From: Litsea cubeba
Taxonomy: Eukaryota; Streptophyta; Magnoliopsida; Laurales; Lauraceae
Reading direction: 5' to 3'
NCBI GenBank assembly: GCA_012931725.1
Contig: CM022948.1
Coordinates: 70,485,455 to 70,549,454 of the forward strand
Length of the DNA stretch: 64,000 nucleotides
Of this stretch, positions 21,757 through 33,174 are shown piece by piece. Position numbers and translations under genes: made by a program. The stretch's first letter is position 1; the number at the start of each line of letters is the position of its first letter. A model generated the notes under the pieces. That model had not been told where the DNA came from and did no database searches. It saw only the letters and a program-made list of their open reading frames with translations.

Positions 21757-24360
21757 GATGAAGGCACCCCCTTTCATGTAGCAGGAAAGTGGACTCTACT
21801 GACATACTTATGTCAATGTTATCATGGCCGTAAGTGGGCCAGGCACAACTCACAAGTCAACAAGTCCAAAGTTGAAAAGGTCGTTGCAATAGCGAGCACC
21901 AATAGTTGCAACTACTCAATTCCTATTTGGTTCTGCAAAGGCCACATGGCTTGCTGAGTGCTGATGCCCCTTAAGCCCGCAAACAATTACCACGACCACC
22001 TGCTAAGTGCTAACTGACTGGCTTGCTCCTGTCTGCTATTGTAGATTGAATTTTAATGCCTCCATCAGCCTCTGATGCCATTAGTTGTAGGGGAGATTGA
22101 TCTTTGCAATACTCCCCTTTGCTCTTGCTTAATAGCAAATTTCTATTAATGATTGCACTAAAATCATCTGAATTAATTGTGGGTTTGTTGCCTATGACTT
22201 CAAGTGGGGACCATCTTTTAACTGGCTGTCCTGTCCTTATCAATATAAAGTAATCCCAATATCAACTGCAGGCATGATTAAGACATCCTCTTCTTAGGGG
22301 AGAATGAACATCAGGACCTTTACTTGAAAAAGAAAAGAAAAGGGAGCCCAAGGTTTGGACTACTTCATGTGCTCGTAGGTGTTCTTTCCTTTCTCAAATA
22401 TGTAATTAGAAAAAGTAATGCTGCTTTATAGATTTTTTGTTGGAGGTTCATGGATAGATTTCTATCACCAAATCAGATGATTGTTATAGTTGGCGAAGAT
22501 AATAATGGCACCATGATAAAAATAGACTTTTCAGGATCTATGACAACATAAAAGGAAGAAAGGAGAAAGTAACAAGTAACAAGAAAGGTGGATATATTCC
22601 TAAAGGGCTAATAGATTAAGGTAAATATTTATATATTTACTTTAGTGAAAAAAGAATCCTCATTGGTGCCTATTTCAAGTTGTAATTGAGGACATGTTCA
22701 ACTCTCTTTTTACAAATGGCCGAATTGATATTATAAAATTGTTTACAGCTAAGAACTAACCAGTTTTTGTACTACTAATGTACAATGTCCTATGTATGAT
22801 ATTGTATAGTGTTATGTCTCATGGCTCTAGAATATCGCACAAACAACGCAGTGGGAATTTGTTAAATTTCAACAGTTGAAGGACAAATGTTAAGTTTTAA
22901 AAGTAATCCTACAATCAAAATCCCTAAAAAAGGTAGTGTTGTTATCATATGTTGTAAGGAAAATTGAATGCCCTAGCAGCATAAAGGTGGGGCTCATTGG
23001 ACATATAAGAGTGGGTTGATGGGTTTGTTATTTATAAAGAACTAACCTCATTAATAATTGAGGAATCTTTAATTAATTAAAGACAATAATTTTAAAATCA
23101 TTCACCACTATAAAAGAGGATGATCATGCATCAAAAGAGAAAAATTATGGAAGAAGGGCTGGTACAAGTATGACCACATCAAAGTGATCTTTTTTCAGCT
23201 GTGAGATCTGGAGAGAATGGTGGTGGACCATGAACCCTTCACATGGATGGGTATTGTAACTAGTGATTGAATCAACATGCTAAAACATAATTTCCTTTCC
23301 GGACGAAGATGAACAGTATAACTAAAACTAAAGCCATTTGCTTTCATGTGATGTGGGCTCTCCATCATATCCATCCTCTGTATCATTGAACTAAAGCTCA
23401 CTGCAGTCCTTGTGACCAAAACATCTGGAGTTCTGAGAACCTCACATCCCTCACCTTAGTTCAAGAAAATGACACAAAAAAGGGAGGGAGAGAGAGAGAG
23501 AGAGAGAGAGGTGCTTATTCCACCAGCTAGCTTTAGCTGACCAAATAAATTTGCAGAGAGGGGAAGGGTGGAATAATTGTCATATGAAAGCAGAAATATC
23601 TTTGTAATGTAAGGGGAAGTGATATCAACAGGTACAAACAGGCACCAACCTTACATACATACAAACAGCAGAACCGGAAGATTTTACTTATATATGGGAG
23701 CTATCATGTGAAACTAAGATCGTCTTGGGAGGCCTATATGTAGAAGAAACATACATTTTCATGTCATTATAAACGGTTCTCTAAAATTTTTGCCAGGGCC
23801 ATGGCCACTTTTCCCCCTAGTTCCACCCCGGCATATAAAGCCCACATTCCTAGGAAGTAATCATTAGCTTAGTATCATTATTTAGCCCATGATTAGATGA
23901 TTCCTCACTGACAATACTTGGGGTCTTTCTAAATCAATCAGGTGAACATTTCTCGGTTTTTATTTTTATTGGGATGCCACTTGTTACACACTAATAAGTA
24001 TCCTGTAACAAGAAGGCAGGAGCCTTTCCATTGTTCTGATGGTTAGTTCAACCATCTTTGTAGTTTTTTCTTTTTGGTAGAAACCATCTTAGTACTTAAA
24101 AACCACTGGTGACCATGAACCAAAACTCTCACAAAAGCAGTTTCTAAATCACATGAAGGACTAAAGGTGAAGAATAAAAAAAGGATTACTAATAAAATCT
24201 CACAGTAATGAAAGCTTTTGTAACATAATAGAATTCATATAAAAAATAAGGGCTTTTGTAAAAAAATTCCTTAATTATAACCACCAATCAAGAGTTTGGA
24301 GGAGCACATTTTAACATGCTCTCAAGGGGCATACTGATACTACTACTAGCAGTCCTTGCA
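20237..24360. other. Intergenic region between the two profilins
   Basis: Contains the 3' UTR of profilin 1, a 32-base A run at 21723-21754, a box-A-like phrase near 21347 and a (GA)n tract near 23489-23512. No convincing gene on either strand; the open frames are short and AT-rich. Confidence 0.6.
21723..21754 (+). repeat. A32 homopolymer
   Basis: Thirty-two consecutive A. It could be the tail of a retroposed sequence whose body (from about 21340) begins with a tRNA-like box A, but box B and flanking duplications are not clear. Confidence 0.6.
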
Positions 24361-24368
24361 TATAAATA
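24361..24368 (+). promoter_or_regulatory. Likely TATA box of profilin 2
   Basis: TATAAATA stands about 85-92 bp before the ATG at 24453, a typical plant core promoter spacing with a leader of about 60 nt. Positional inference. Confidence 0.6.
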
Positions 24369-24452
24369 CATCCATTCGAATCTTGGTTCTTCAACACTAT
24401 CACACTCCCGCTTCCTTTCCAACCAAACAGTGAGTGACAAGGAGGGAAAAAA

Positions 24453-27084
24453 ATGTCTTGGCAAACATATGTGGATGATCATCTGATGTGTGAGATCGAC
24501 GGTCACAATCTCACGGCTGCAGCGATCATCGGCCACGATGGAAGCGTTTGGGCTCAAAGCCCCACCTTTCCTCAGGTCTACTTTTTATAGATATTGCAGA
24601 TTTGTAGAATCTGTTTTTTTTTTCCTGTTAAATCTGATTATATTACTGGAGAGACCCATTTTGCATTGAATTGATGTGGGTTAGTTGGTATTTGGATGAT
24701 TTGGGGATCTGTTTTAACTGAAAAGGTTAAGCATAGCCATTTGAAAAGAAAACAAGGTAAAACATATGGAACATGAATATTTTGATGAATGTTAACAGAA
24801 ATAGTGCCCTGGTTCTGGTTTCTATGCAGAAACATTTGATTTTCTATACAGATTCTACCAATTACTAAGTAAGTGGTAGAGTAAACCCTGTTCTGCTTTG
24901 GATAATCCTAACTATGAGAGGCTTGAAAATAGATGGTTAGACCAAGTTTAATATCAACATAAATTTTGTAGGTCCATGATGGATTGCTGGTATCCTCAAT
25001 CAAGGTGATGGAGAAGAAACAAAGAGATCCCACAGCGTTATATTTCTTAGTGGCCCTTGCTGCCAATTGCAAATGTGTTCACTTGGTTAATGCAAAGATC
25101 CCTGGCTCAACCAGCTGTCTTAGCTGCATATAATTTTTTGCCATGGAACATGTTTGCCCATGAATTAGGATTGACTGACATGGTTATATGTTCCACGTGT
25201 TGGGCACAATGAAAACATGCGATCGACAAACAAACACAATGCATACACAAATCTACTCATCCATGCCAAAGGGAAAACGCAATAAGTTTTCATGGTTTGG
25301 CAGCGCGCCTATATCCGCATGAAAATAACTTTCCTCTTTGGTGTTCCAAGAAAGCATTGTACAAATGACAAAAATAACCCTGAACCCTGAACTTGGAATT
25401 TGGATACATGAATACAAGACATAATCACATAACCCAGCACCATGCTTATGACTATACACTAGCTTGTGATGCAGAAATGAATCGTGTGTTGTGCCTTACA
25501 AATTGTGATTTTAGAATCAGTTGAGCTGTATTGTGAGTGCTGATCTTTTTTTTCTTTGCACAATGCATGTATTTACCTTGATTTGCTCATGATCTTTCAT
25601 TATCTCTGTCAATGTGTAGCTCAAGATTGAGGAGGTAACTGGCATAATGAAGGACTTTGCTGATCCTGGATCGCTTGCACCGACTGGCTTATATCTTGGA
25701 TCCACCAAGTACATGGTGATCCAAGGTGAGTCAGGGGCAGTCATTCGGGGAAAGAAGGTAATGTTTTTTTTTTTTTTCAATCAAAACCCCATTGATATAC
25801 CATCTTACTATCAGTAGCTGTCAATGACTGAAGGTTCAATAAATTGTTTTAAACAATGCATTGAGCATCCCAATTTATCAAGTATTTAAGGCCTGTTTGT
25901 TTGCATAGAATATATAGAAATTGAATACATAGGAATTCATGGTCAAATGAGCACCAGAACGATTATTAAAGTGGTGAGGGTGAAGAATATGAGGTGAATG
26001 TTAAAGGATACAAGGTAGCAATGGATATGAGACCTTGACTAAGTCTTCTAGGATTTGAATTACGAGGGTGATGGTTGATATTCATTTCCAATCTTCTCTT
26101 GATCAATCTCCATTATAGGAGAGGTTATTTGGTAGTCATTTTTTTATATTCACCTATGATTCTTCATTTTTTAACCACTAATAGAAAGACAAAGGCTTCG
26201 AATTCTTAAGAATTCAATTACACGAAAAGAGCAGGTCCTAAGGAAGGGGGCTTATAATAAGTTGGATGCAAAAATTGACATACAATTGTTACTTTAGAGT
26301 TTCATGGTTCAGGACATTTTGCGTAGCTGGTCCAAATAGTGAAGGTTTTTTAAGTAAGCAAGAAAATGGAAAGAGTGATAACTGTTGGTTAATAATGTTT
26401 GTGAACAAAAGATATTGTGATCAAGTCCCAGAAAATATTTTCATCTTGTGATGAAAAGCTTGATGGTGAGAAATCTATGATGCTAGATCTTCAAGTCAGG
26501 ATTATTCCTATACCTCTGGCTAGATTTTCTTTAGAGCACCTGAAATAGCTAAAGAGCTTATTCCACACAACAGGGGTAATTTCTTTTTACAGTAGCAACA
26601 TAGTTGTATAGGATCTAAAGTTTCAATTCTGATTAAACTCAGAATCTATTTCATGATGAAGCCATTTTTTTTCTTTTTTTTACTTTAAAAGAATTTACTT
26701 AATGAAGAAGCTAATCACAATAAGCAGCAATCATCTGCTCCATAGATTAGGTAGCTACAAGTGGCAAGAAGTTGAAAGTTGGAACTAGCAATTAGTTTGG
26801 ATCGGGCTTGACTTCTTGTACAATTGTAATCTATCTTCCTCATTAATAAATAGGCAGTTTTTGAGTTGTTAATGATATCTAAATTTTAGTTAGGACTACT
26901 TAACTTGGATTGTGCCATGGCAACTATAGAACTCATCACTTGTTTCCAGGGCTCTGGGGGTGTTACCGTCAAGAAAACAGATCAAGCTTTGGTCATTGGT
27001 ATTTATGAAGAGCCCCTGACAGCGGGCCAGTGCAACATGATCGTGGAGAGGCTTGGTGATTATCTCATTGATCAGGGCATTTAG
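24453..27084 (+). CDS. Profilin (copy 2 of tandem pair)
   Basis: Exons 24453-24575, 25620-25757 and 26950-27084 give 131 residues plus TAG, with the same phase-0 intron positions as copy 1. Key blocks are MSWQTYVDDHLMCEIDG, GHDGSVWAQS, APTGLYLGSTKYMVIQG, VIRGKK and GQCNMIVERLGDYL. By my count 27 of 131 residues differ from copy 1 (about 79% identity), spread nine per exon and mostly conservative, so both copies look under purifying selection. The protein ends in Ile rather than the Met of copy 1. The actin-binding, cytosolic profilin role is taken from the family. A complete LTR retrotransposon starts 298 bp after the stop and may affect 3'-end formation or expression. Confidence 0.97.
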
Positions 27085-27382
27085 CTTGCTTGGGTGTATC
27101 TCTTTGGGGTGCCTTTTTTCTTTCCTTAGTTGCTGTTGTTGTTGTTGTTGTTTTAAATGAGCTTGCATCTATCTATACATGGCATTGGAATGATTACAGT
27201 GCATGATGCATTCAAAGTATTTTGTAAGGTTGTATGACCCCTTCTATATAAAGGTTCTCATTTGTGCATTCTCCCTGTGGATGGGGATTATGATTAAGTG
27301 AGTAAATTGTATTTATAAGAAGCTTGATAATTTTAATGGATATGTTTAAAGTGGTGATTTGGACTTCAAAGTGGAGGGCCCA

Positions 27383-30328
27383 TGTAAGACCCCGACCCCG
27401 CCCAGGTTTGTTTGGCACTTAATTAATCTTGATTAAGTGCCTAATTGGTGTTTTGGTTGATTTTGTGATGGATTAGGTAGATTAGTGGAGTTTTGAGCCA
27501 ACTTAGGTAGACTTATGACCTTTTGACAATGTTGGGCCCATATGTGTGCCAAAGTTTAATGGGTTTAAGTGCATGTCATTAGCATTAATCTTCATGTTTG
27601 GACCCAGACCATTTGAGCCCAACTGGGATCCATTTAGAGCCCATTTCCATCACCAAGCCCCTTTCCCAAATTTCCTCAAATTGAATGGACTTGCATGCAA
27701 CCCAGCCCAAAGTATGCCTTTTAAAAAAAGCCCAAACCAGTTACTGCACCGTTCCTTTCTTCCTTTTGCCTCTACCAGAGAAGTTCTCCTCTCCTATTCT
27801 TCTTCTTCTTTCAAAGTCTCAAAGGGGAGATCATGCATGTGGGTTCTCTAGGCTCCTTCTTCACCATCAAACCCTTCTCCATCTTCTATAACCTGCCATT
27901 CTCTCTTATCACCTCTAATTGATAGAAATCCCACCAATCATCTTCTTGTGTTTCTAATCAAGTCATGGAAGGCCATGTATGTGGATGTTGAAGAGTAAAG
28001 AGCAATACCCATCTCCAAATTCGTCATCTTCTCCAAACCTCAAGCTTCCTTCATCATTATCTTCTCCACACCCATTTCTTGGTAAGAAAGCCTCAACTAA
28101 TAATGCTTCATTTTATTTTTACTTATTTATGACTGTAGAGATCCAATTTCATTACATGCATATTAATTAGCATCATCTATTGCATTAATCATTGTAGGAG
28201 TTCTTATGAGTTAGCATTTTGGGGATTTTGGATGAACCAAGTCTAAGAGAAGATTAGTATTGGAAGACACCATTAAAGGCAAGTATGAGCAAATTGGATT
28301 TATACAAGTTAATTGATTCATTGATTGAGTTATGTAATTATGTTATTTATTCCATGGTATGTTAATTCAGCCCATTTTATTTGAATTAGATTCATAATTA
28401 ACAATGGGTTCTATATATATGAGTGTTAATGGATAATTGAATGAATGTGGGTTGATAAAATAGTTTATACATTGAGCTTTGGGAGGCTCAAATCATACCT
28501 AATATGGTCTAAGGATGATTAGCAAGTGAAATGGAAGAATGAACAACTGAAATTGGACATTTCAGACTCAGAAATTGCCCAGAAATAGGCCAGCCGAGTT
28601 GGGCCCGCTCGAGTGGGTCGGCCCATTTGGGCCCAACAGTGCCAACTTTGGAATGGCCATAACTTTTTACCCGTATGTCGGATTTTGGAGTTCCACATAC
28701 CGTTGGAAAGCTCTCAAAGTGTGGAATCCAATGGTATACACCACATAATGATCAGAGATTGGGAGCAAAAGTAAATATTTTGACAATTGAATCGGTCCCT
28801 ATATCTTTTAGAAAAAGGCACTTTAAATCTAGGTTGGACTCTTAGGTTGGAACCATTGGCCATTAAGGGAGCTAATTCCACTTCAGAATGCCTAAACTCT
28901 TCATAATCAATCCCTGAGGATGATTGTGACGTAAACACTAAACCAATCAATAAGGTTTTTAGGTTGTAAATGTTTGACCTTGTAGGTCCATAGAATGGTA
29001 CCCATTACCGATTATCATTGTCCAAGGGAAATTGTAACACATGAGAAATCTTGGGCTGAGTTTATCTCATGTGCCTATCCGTTTGTCTAGCACTTTACCA
29101 TGGGTGTTTGTTTAGGAATTTCGGTGCATCACGCACACACACAAAGTGACACCAATAAAATGTAGCACGTGCATCAAATTACCTAAAACTACATCGAAAT
29201 GGATGGTTAGAAACGACGGGTAATTAGATTAGGTTTGGCTAGTAAATATCCTTGATTCTATTAATCTATTTGCATTTGCATATTGAGATTGATTTAATTA
29301 TTGCCCTCAAATATTCAGTTACTTGTTATATGCATTATTCGTATTTTCCACAAATTGTACTACAATTGCCTTAAAAATGTTATCGTACAATATTGATGTG
29401 ATATTAGAACGGGGTAAGCATATGATTCGAAATAAATGGATTTGATTAGAAGTGATTCAATTAGAAAAGTCTTACTCCAGTCTAATTATTATTCGATTCG
29501 AATGGTTCGGCACTACTTAGCTTCGACCTTGTGATACCCGACGGGGTTACAACTTGGTTCAGTTATTCGAGACTACTGCAGTATGTCATCTGGAGTACCG
29601 GAACTCCAGAACCGGGTAGCCAGTCAGCCTTTGGCCGGGACGCTGGTGACATCCCAACTAGATTCGCTCTCTATTGGAGAGGATGAGCAAATGTAGTAGC
29701 CAACTAGAAAGTGATTATTCGATTATTGATTCGATAAAGCATGAATTATTCATAATGCACAATGTGCCTAGTTGACATTTATTTGGTCTCTTTAATCTAT
29801 TCGTCTTTAAATTCGAAATTTGAATAACATGTGTTGAATCTTAATTGCTCATATATTGTTGAATCGTCGTATTCATGGTGCTACACTTGGTGTCACAGGG
29901 ATCCAGATCACCGAACATGATAGCTAATAGCCTTCAGATTAGAGAGTTGATTGGTAAGGTTAATGGTTAGCTTTGACCGCCAGAGTACGTACAAGTGTGG
30001 TAATTATGACTTAAAACTAGATAGTTAATCTTGCACTTAGTTTAAGTATGCATTTAAGAGATTTAAATTAATAGCTTTGTTATTGATAAATTGTAATATA
30101 ATGGATTGGATAATGGACTGCTCATGGCTTTGTTATTATTGATATACATGTTTCCGCAAATAAATGTTCTTGACAGGTGTCAGTGAGTAATCCTCACAGC
30201 ATGAAACGTGGAATTTTCTCCTTCGTGAATTCGGATCTGGTCCGGAACAGGTGCGAGTTCATGGGAGTACGCATGTCACACCTCAGGAACCACCCTAATC
30301 AGGGAATTCTTGGGTCCGGGATGTGACA
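27383..30328 (+). repeat. 5' LTR
   Basis: 2946 bp, TG...CA termini. It contains a 101-codon open frame (27546-27851) that is repeated identically in the 3' LTR; it resembles no protein I know and is not called a gene. Confidence 0.95.
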
Positions 30329-30338
30329 TACGTAAGTA

Positions 30339-30350
30339 TGGTATCAGAGC
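30339..30350 (+). other. Primer-binding site (tRNA-iMet)
   Basis: TGGTATCAGAGC, ten bases past the 5' LTR, is the complement of the 3' end of plant initiator methionine tRNA. Confidence 0.9.
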
Positions 30351-30483
30351 ATGAAAAGTCTTTTCTAAAAGACTTAGAAACCTTAGGAGACGCGGTGAGG
30401 ACACGATTGAACATTAGGAATTTTGTTTCTAAGGTTTGTTTAGGCTTGTTTATTATATTATACTTAAAACCGAATTATAGAAG

Positions 30484-30780
30484 ATGACATCTCGACGAAC
30501 CGCATGAATGAGCGTACGACCGCCAGAGCTGGTTCGATTCCAACCTTCGCCGATCAGAAGGCCAATGCCTGCTGTGCAAGAATCTCAAAATACAACTCGA
30601 GGTCAGCAAATGCCAACTCAGCAAAGACCGGGTCAACATATGACGAGACGCATGTACACTATGGCTCAAGATGAAACTGAAGCGACAAACATTGTGGAAG
30701 AAAGTCAGACGGTGATTATTTATTAAGAGTCTAATAATTATTGATTCTTGGTTTCACACACTCTATTATTACAATTTACA
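30484..30780 (+). pseudogene. Relic of retrotransposon gag/protease
   Basis: A frame opens with MTSRRTA and stops at once. The next frame (30508-30726) contains RRMYTMAQDETEATNIVEES, similar in pattern to the gag-protease linker of plant Ty3/gypsy elements. Past its stop, one frame reads IDSWFHTL, like a damaged aspartic-protease IDSG-TH motif. This suggests that a gag start was joined to the gag end by an internal deletion and then decayed. Weak similarity, read by eye. Confidence 0.5.
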
Positions 30781-33161
30781 TCCACTCTGTTGTTATTTCT
30801 GAATTAGACCATGCAACTGCAGGTTGTCATTTCAATGACTTCTTTGGTAAGTTAGTGCGAATCACCTTTTCTATGTATAAGATTTATATTCGGAAGTCCA
30901 TAGTTAATTTGGAAGATTAAGCAAACTAGGAAGCTAGAAAAGATCTTAGTAGTTGTGAGTTGGTAAGATATTCCTTACTAAGAACTCGAATACTTGATTA
31001 GTTAGCAAACCATCAGGCAATTATAGGTTATTTCAAAGGACAGATACCTATAGATGTGTGAGCATATTACATGAGTAGGAGTGAGGATCCTAGATAAATT
31101 TTGAATAATCAATTAGTTTAGTCATAAGGCAGAGAAATTAATTTGACGTTTAAGGTTAGATGAGTTGGTGAGCTAATCACATAGATTTAATTTTAAAGGT
31201 TAAGTAACCTTAATGGCTAGGAGTATTTTAGTAATCTGTGAGACTTGATAACCCTATGCCTCTAGTTAGAGATAGGACTGTCCATTAAAGAAGGTAGACT
31301 CCACCTTAGTTAATCTTAGAGATAACTTTAGTATTGGCCCTAATTGGTAATAGAGGACTTAATTATAGTTAGTCCTAATTAAGAGAATTGAATTAGGACA
31401 CACTTGCCACATATGGGAAATAGTGATTTTTTTTTTTATATATGAGATTAGCATAGGTAGTGAGGATTGTATATTAGTGGTTGAACTGATATGGATTTAG
31501 TAAAGCAAGACAGTTAGCTTTAAGACCTTGGTTATTTAGAATTTGGGTAAGACTACAAACAAGTTAAGCCTTAGAATGGAATAGTCTACACGCCGGGTAA
31601 CTTTGGTTCTTAAGCAGAGCTATTAGACTGTAGTGGTTGTGAGAATCTCATAGTTTAGCCTTGGTGATAAACAACTTGGGTAGCTAGGAATCTATTCATG
31701 GCTTGTTAGATTTACCAGACGTTATTCCGTAGGAGTATTTCAATGCCACATACTTAACATATAGACTGTATCATAGAAGTAATGTCAGAAATGGCTTTAG
31801 TGATTGACTTATAGACTAAAAGTAAGAGACTTTGATCTATATGAAGGTTATGACTTGGATTAGAAATAGTTTATGCCTAAGTTGGATGCAAACCAAAAAG
31901 TTAGTAATCTATAGGTCCCGATCTATATAGTATAGTTGAAGAATCATGAGGATTAGTGCGACACACCAATTAGAGTTGTTGTAGTAGCTGAAGTTTGAAG
32001 TTTGGGAAACAAATTATTTTGACCATAGGAAGTAGTGGCACCTTAAATCAACGCAAAATGGGAAATGAGACAACAAGTTGAATTAGAATATAACTTCCTG
32101 AACAGGCCTAGGTAGAAAGGATTTTAGTTGAGGAATTGAATACTTAGTCATCGAAATCAAGATTTTCAGAGGTCCTACCCCTATCATGTCAGACAAGTTA
32201 GTCAATTATTTGATAATCTTGAGACTTATTTCGATCATAGGAACTGACCATATTATATATTTTTTTAGTGAGATTTGAAATTGAGATAGACCAATTGCAT
32301 TAGGGGCTAATTTCCTTAGCTAGTATATATGAGGAATGGGTGTTAGTTGACAATTCAAATAGTTAGAGATTGAACTCTAGTTTGTTAGGAGCTGATTTTT
32401 GGTTTTTTTTATGTTGTAGAATTGAGGCATTGATGATTAACCAAAGAGAACGATTGCGACTTTGAAGACATGCTTCGACCATATGTGTTTAACTTCTGGA
32501 CAGAGCAAGGTGAGATTAAGTTAGTGCAAGTTTGCTGGCAACGACAACTTTCATGTGATTATTGGCTTGACATCATTGAGATTCCTTATTAAAGAATGTA
32601 TCAGACATCAGTGTGTAGAAAGAAATTTCTTAGGCCCGATTTTGAACAAGACCGATGTTAAAAGTAACTTATACAAAGACGCTGGAGATAACTGAGTAAG
32701 CAAAGGAACTTTATTGGCAAGCAAGGAGTGTTGATAGCAGAGTTGTGCAGCGGAAAAGGTGAAAAGTACTAGTCGGTTCAGACATAAGACAAGTGTCGCC
32801 TTGTTGTGTTGAACGTTTGAGATTCACCACGGAGTCCGAGATTAGCCACATGTCAAAATTATGTCCAGGTCAAGCAGTAGTACATGATGTACTTCATGAA
32901 TCCAGATAGTAAAGATATGTTCCAGAATTGTCTCTCCGTATCAAGTACAAGCCCTTGAAGATCAAGACAAACACAAACTATGAAAATAATAGTTGCGTGC
33001 GATCAACGCCAAAGAACAGATGTCGTATGACCAGAACCGCAGAAGACTCAAGCGGCTCAGAGTTTAGATGATTCCACGTAAGAGCTCAATTTGCAGGTGT
33101 TGAGAAGCATTCTCATTACTTATTCTGTGTATGATTTTACATTTGGAGGACCAAATGTCCT

Positions 33162-33174
33162 AAGGGGGGAGGAA
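33162..33174 (+). other. Polypurine tract
   Basis: AAGGGGGGAGGAA directly before the 3' LTR, the plus-strand priming site of LTR retroelements. Confidence 0.9.

Noticed and set aside
27546..27851. 101-codon frame in the 5' LTR, identical at 33338-33643
   Set aside because: Identity only reflects LTR duplication; no recognisable domain or family.
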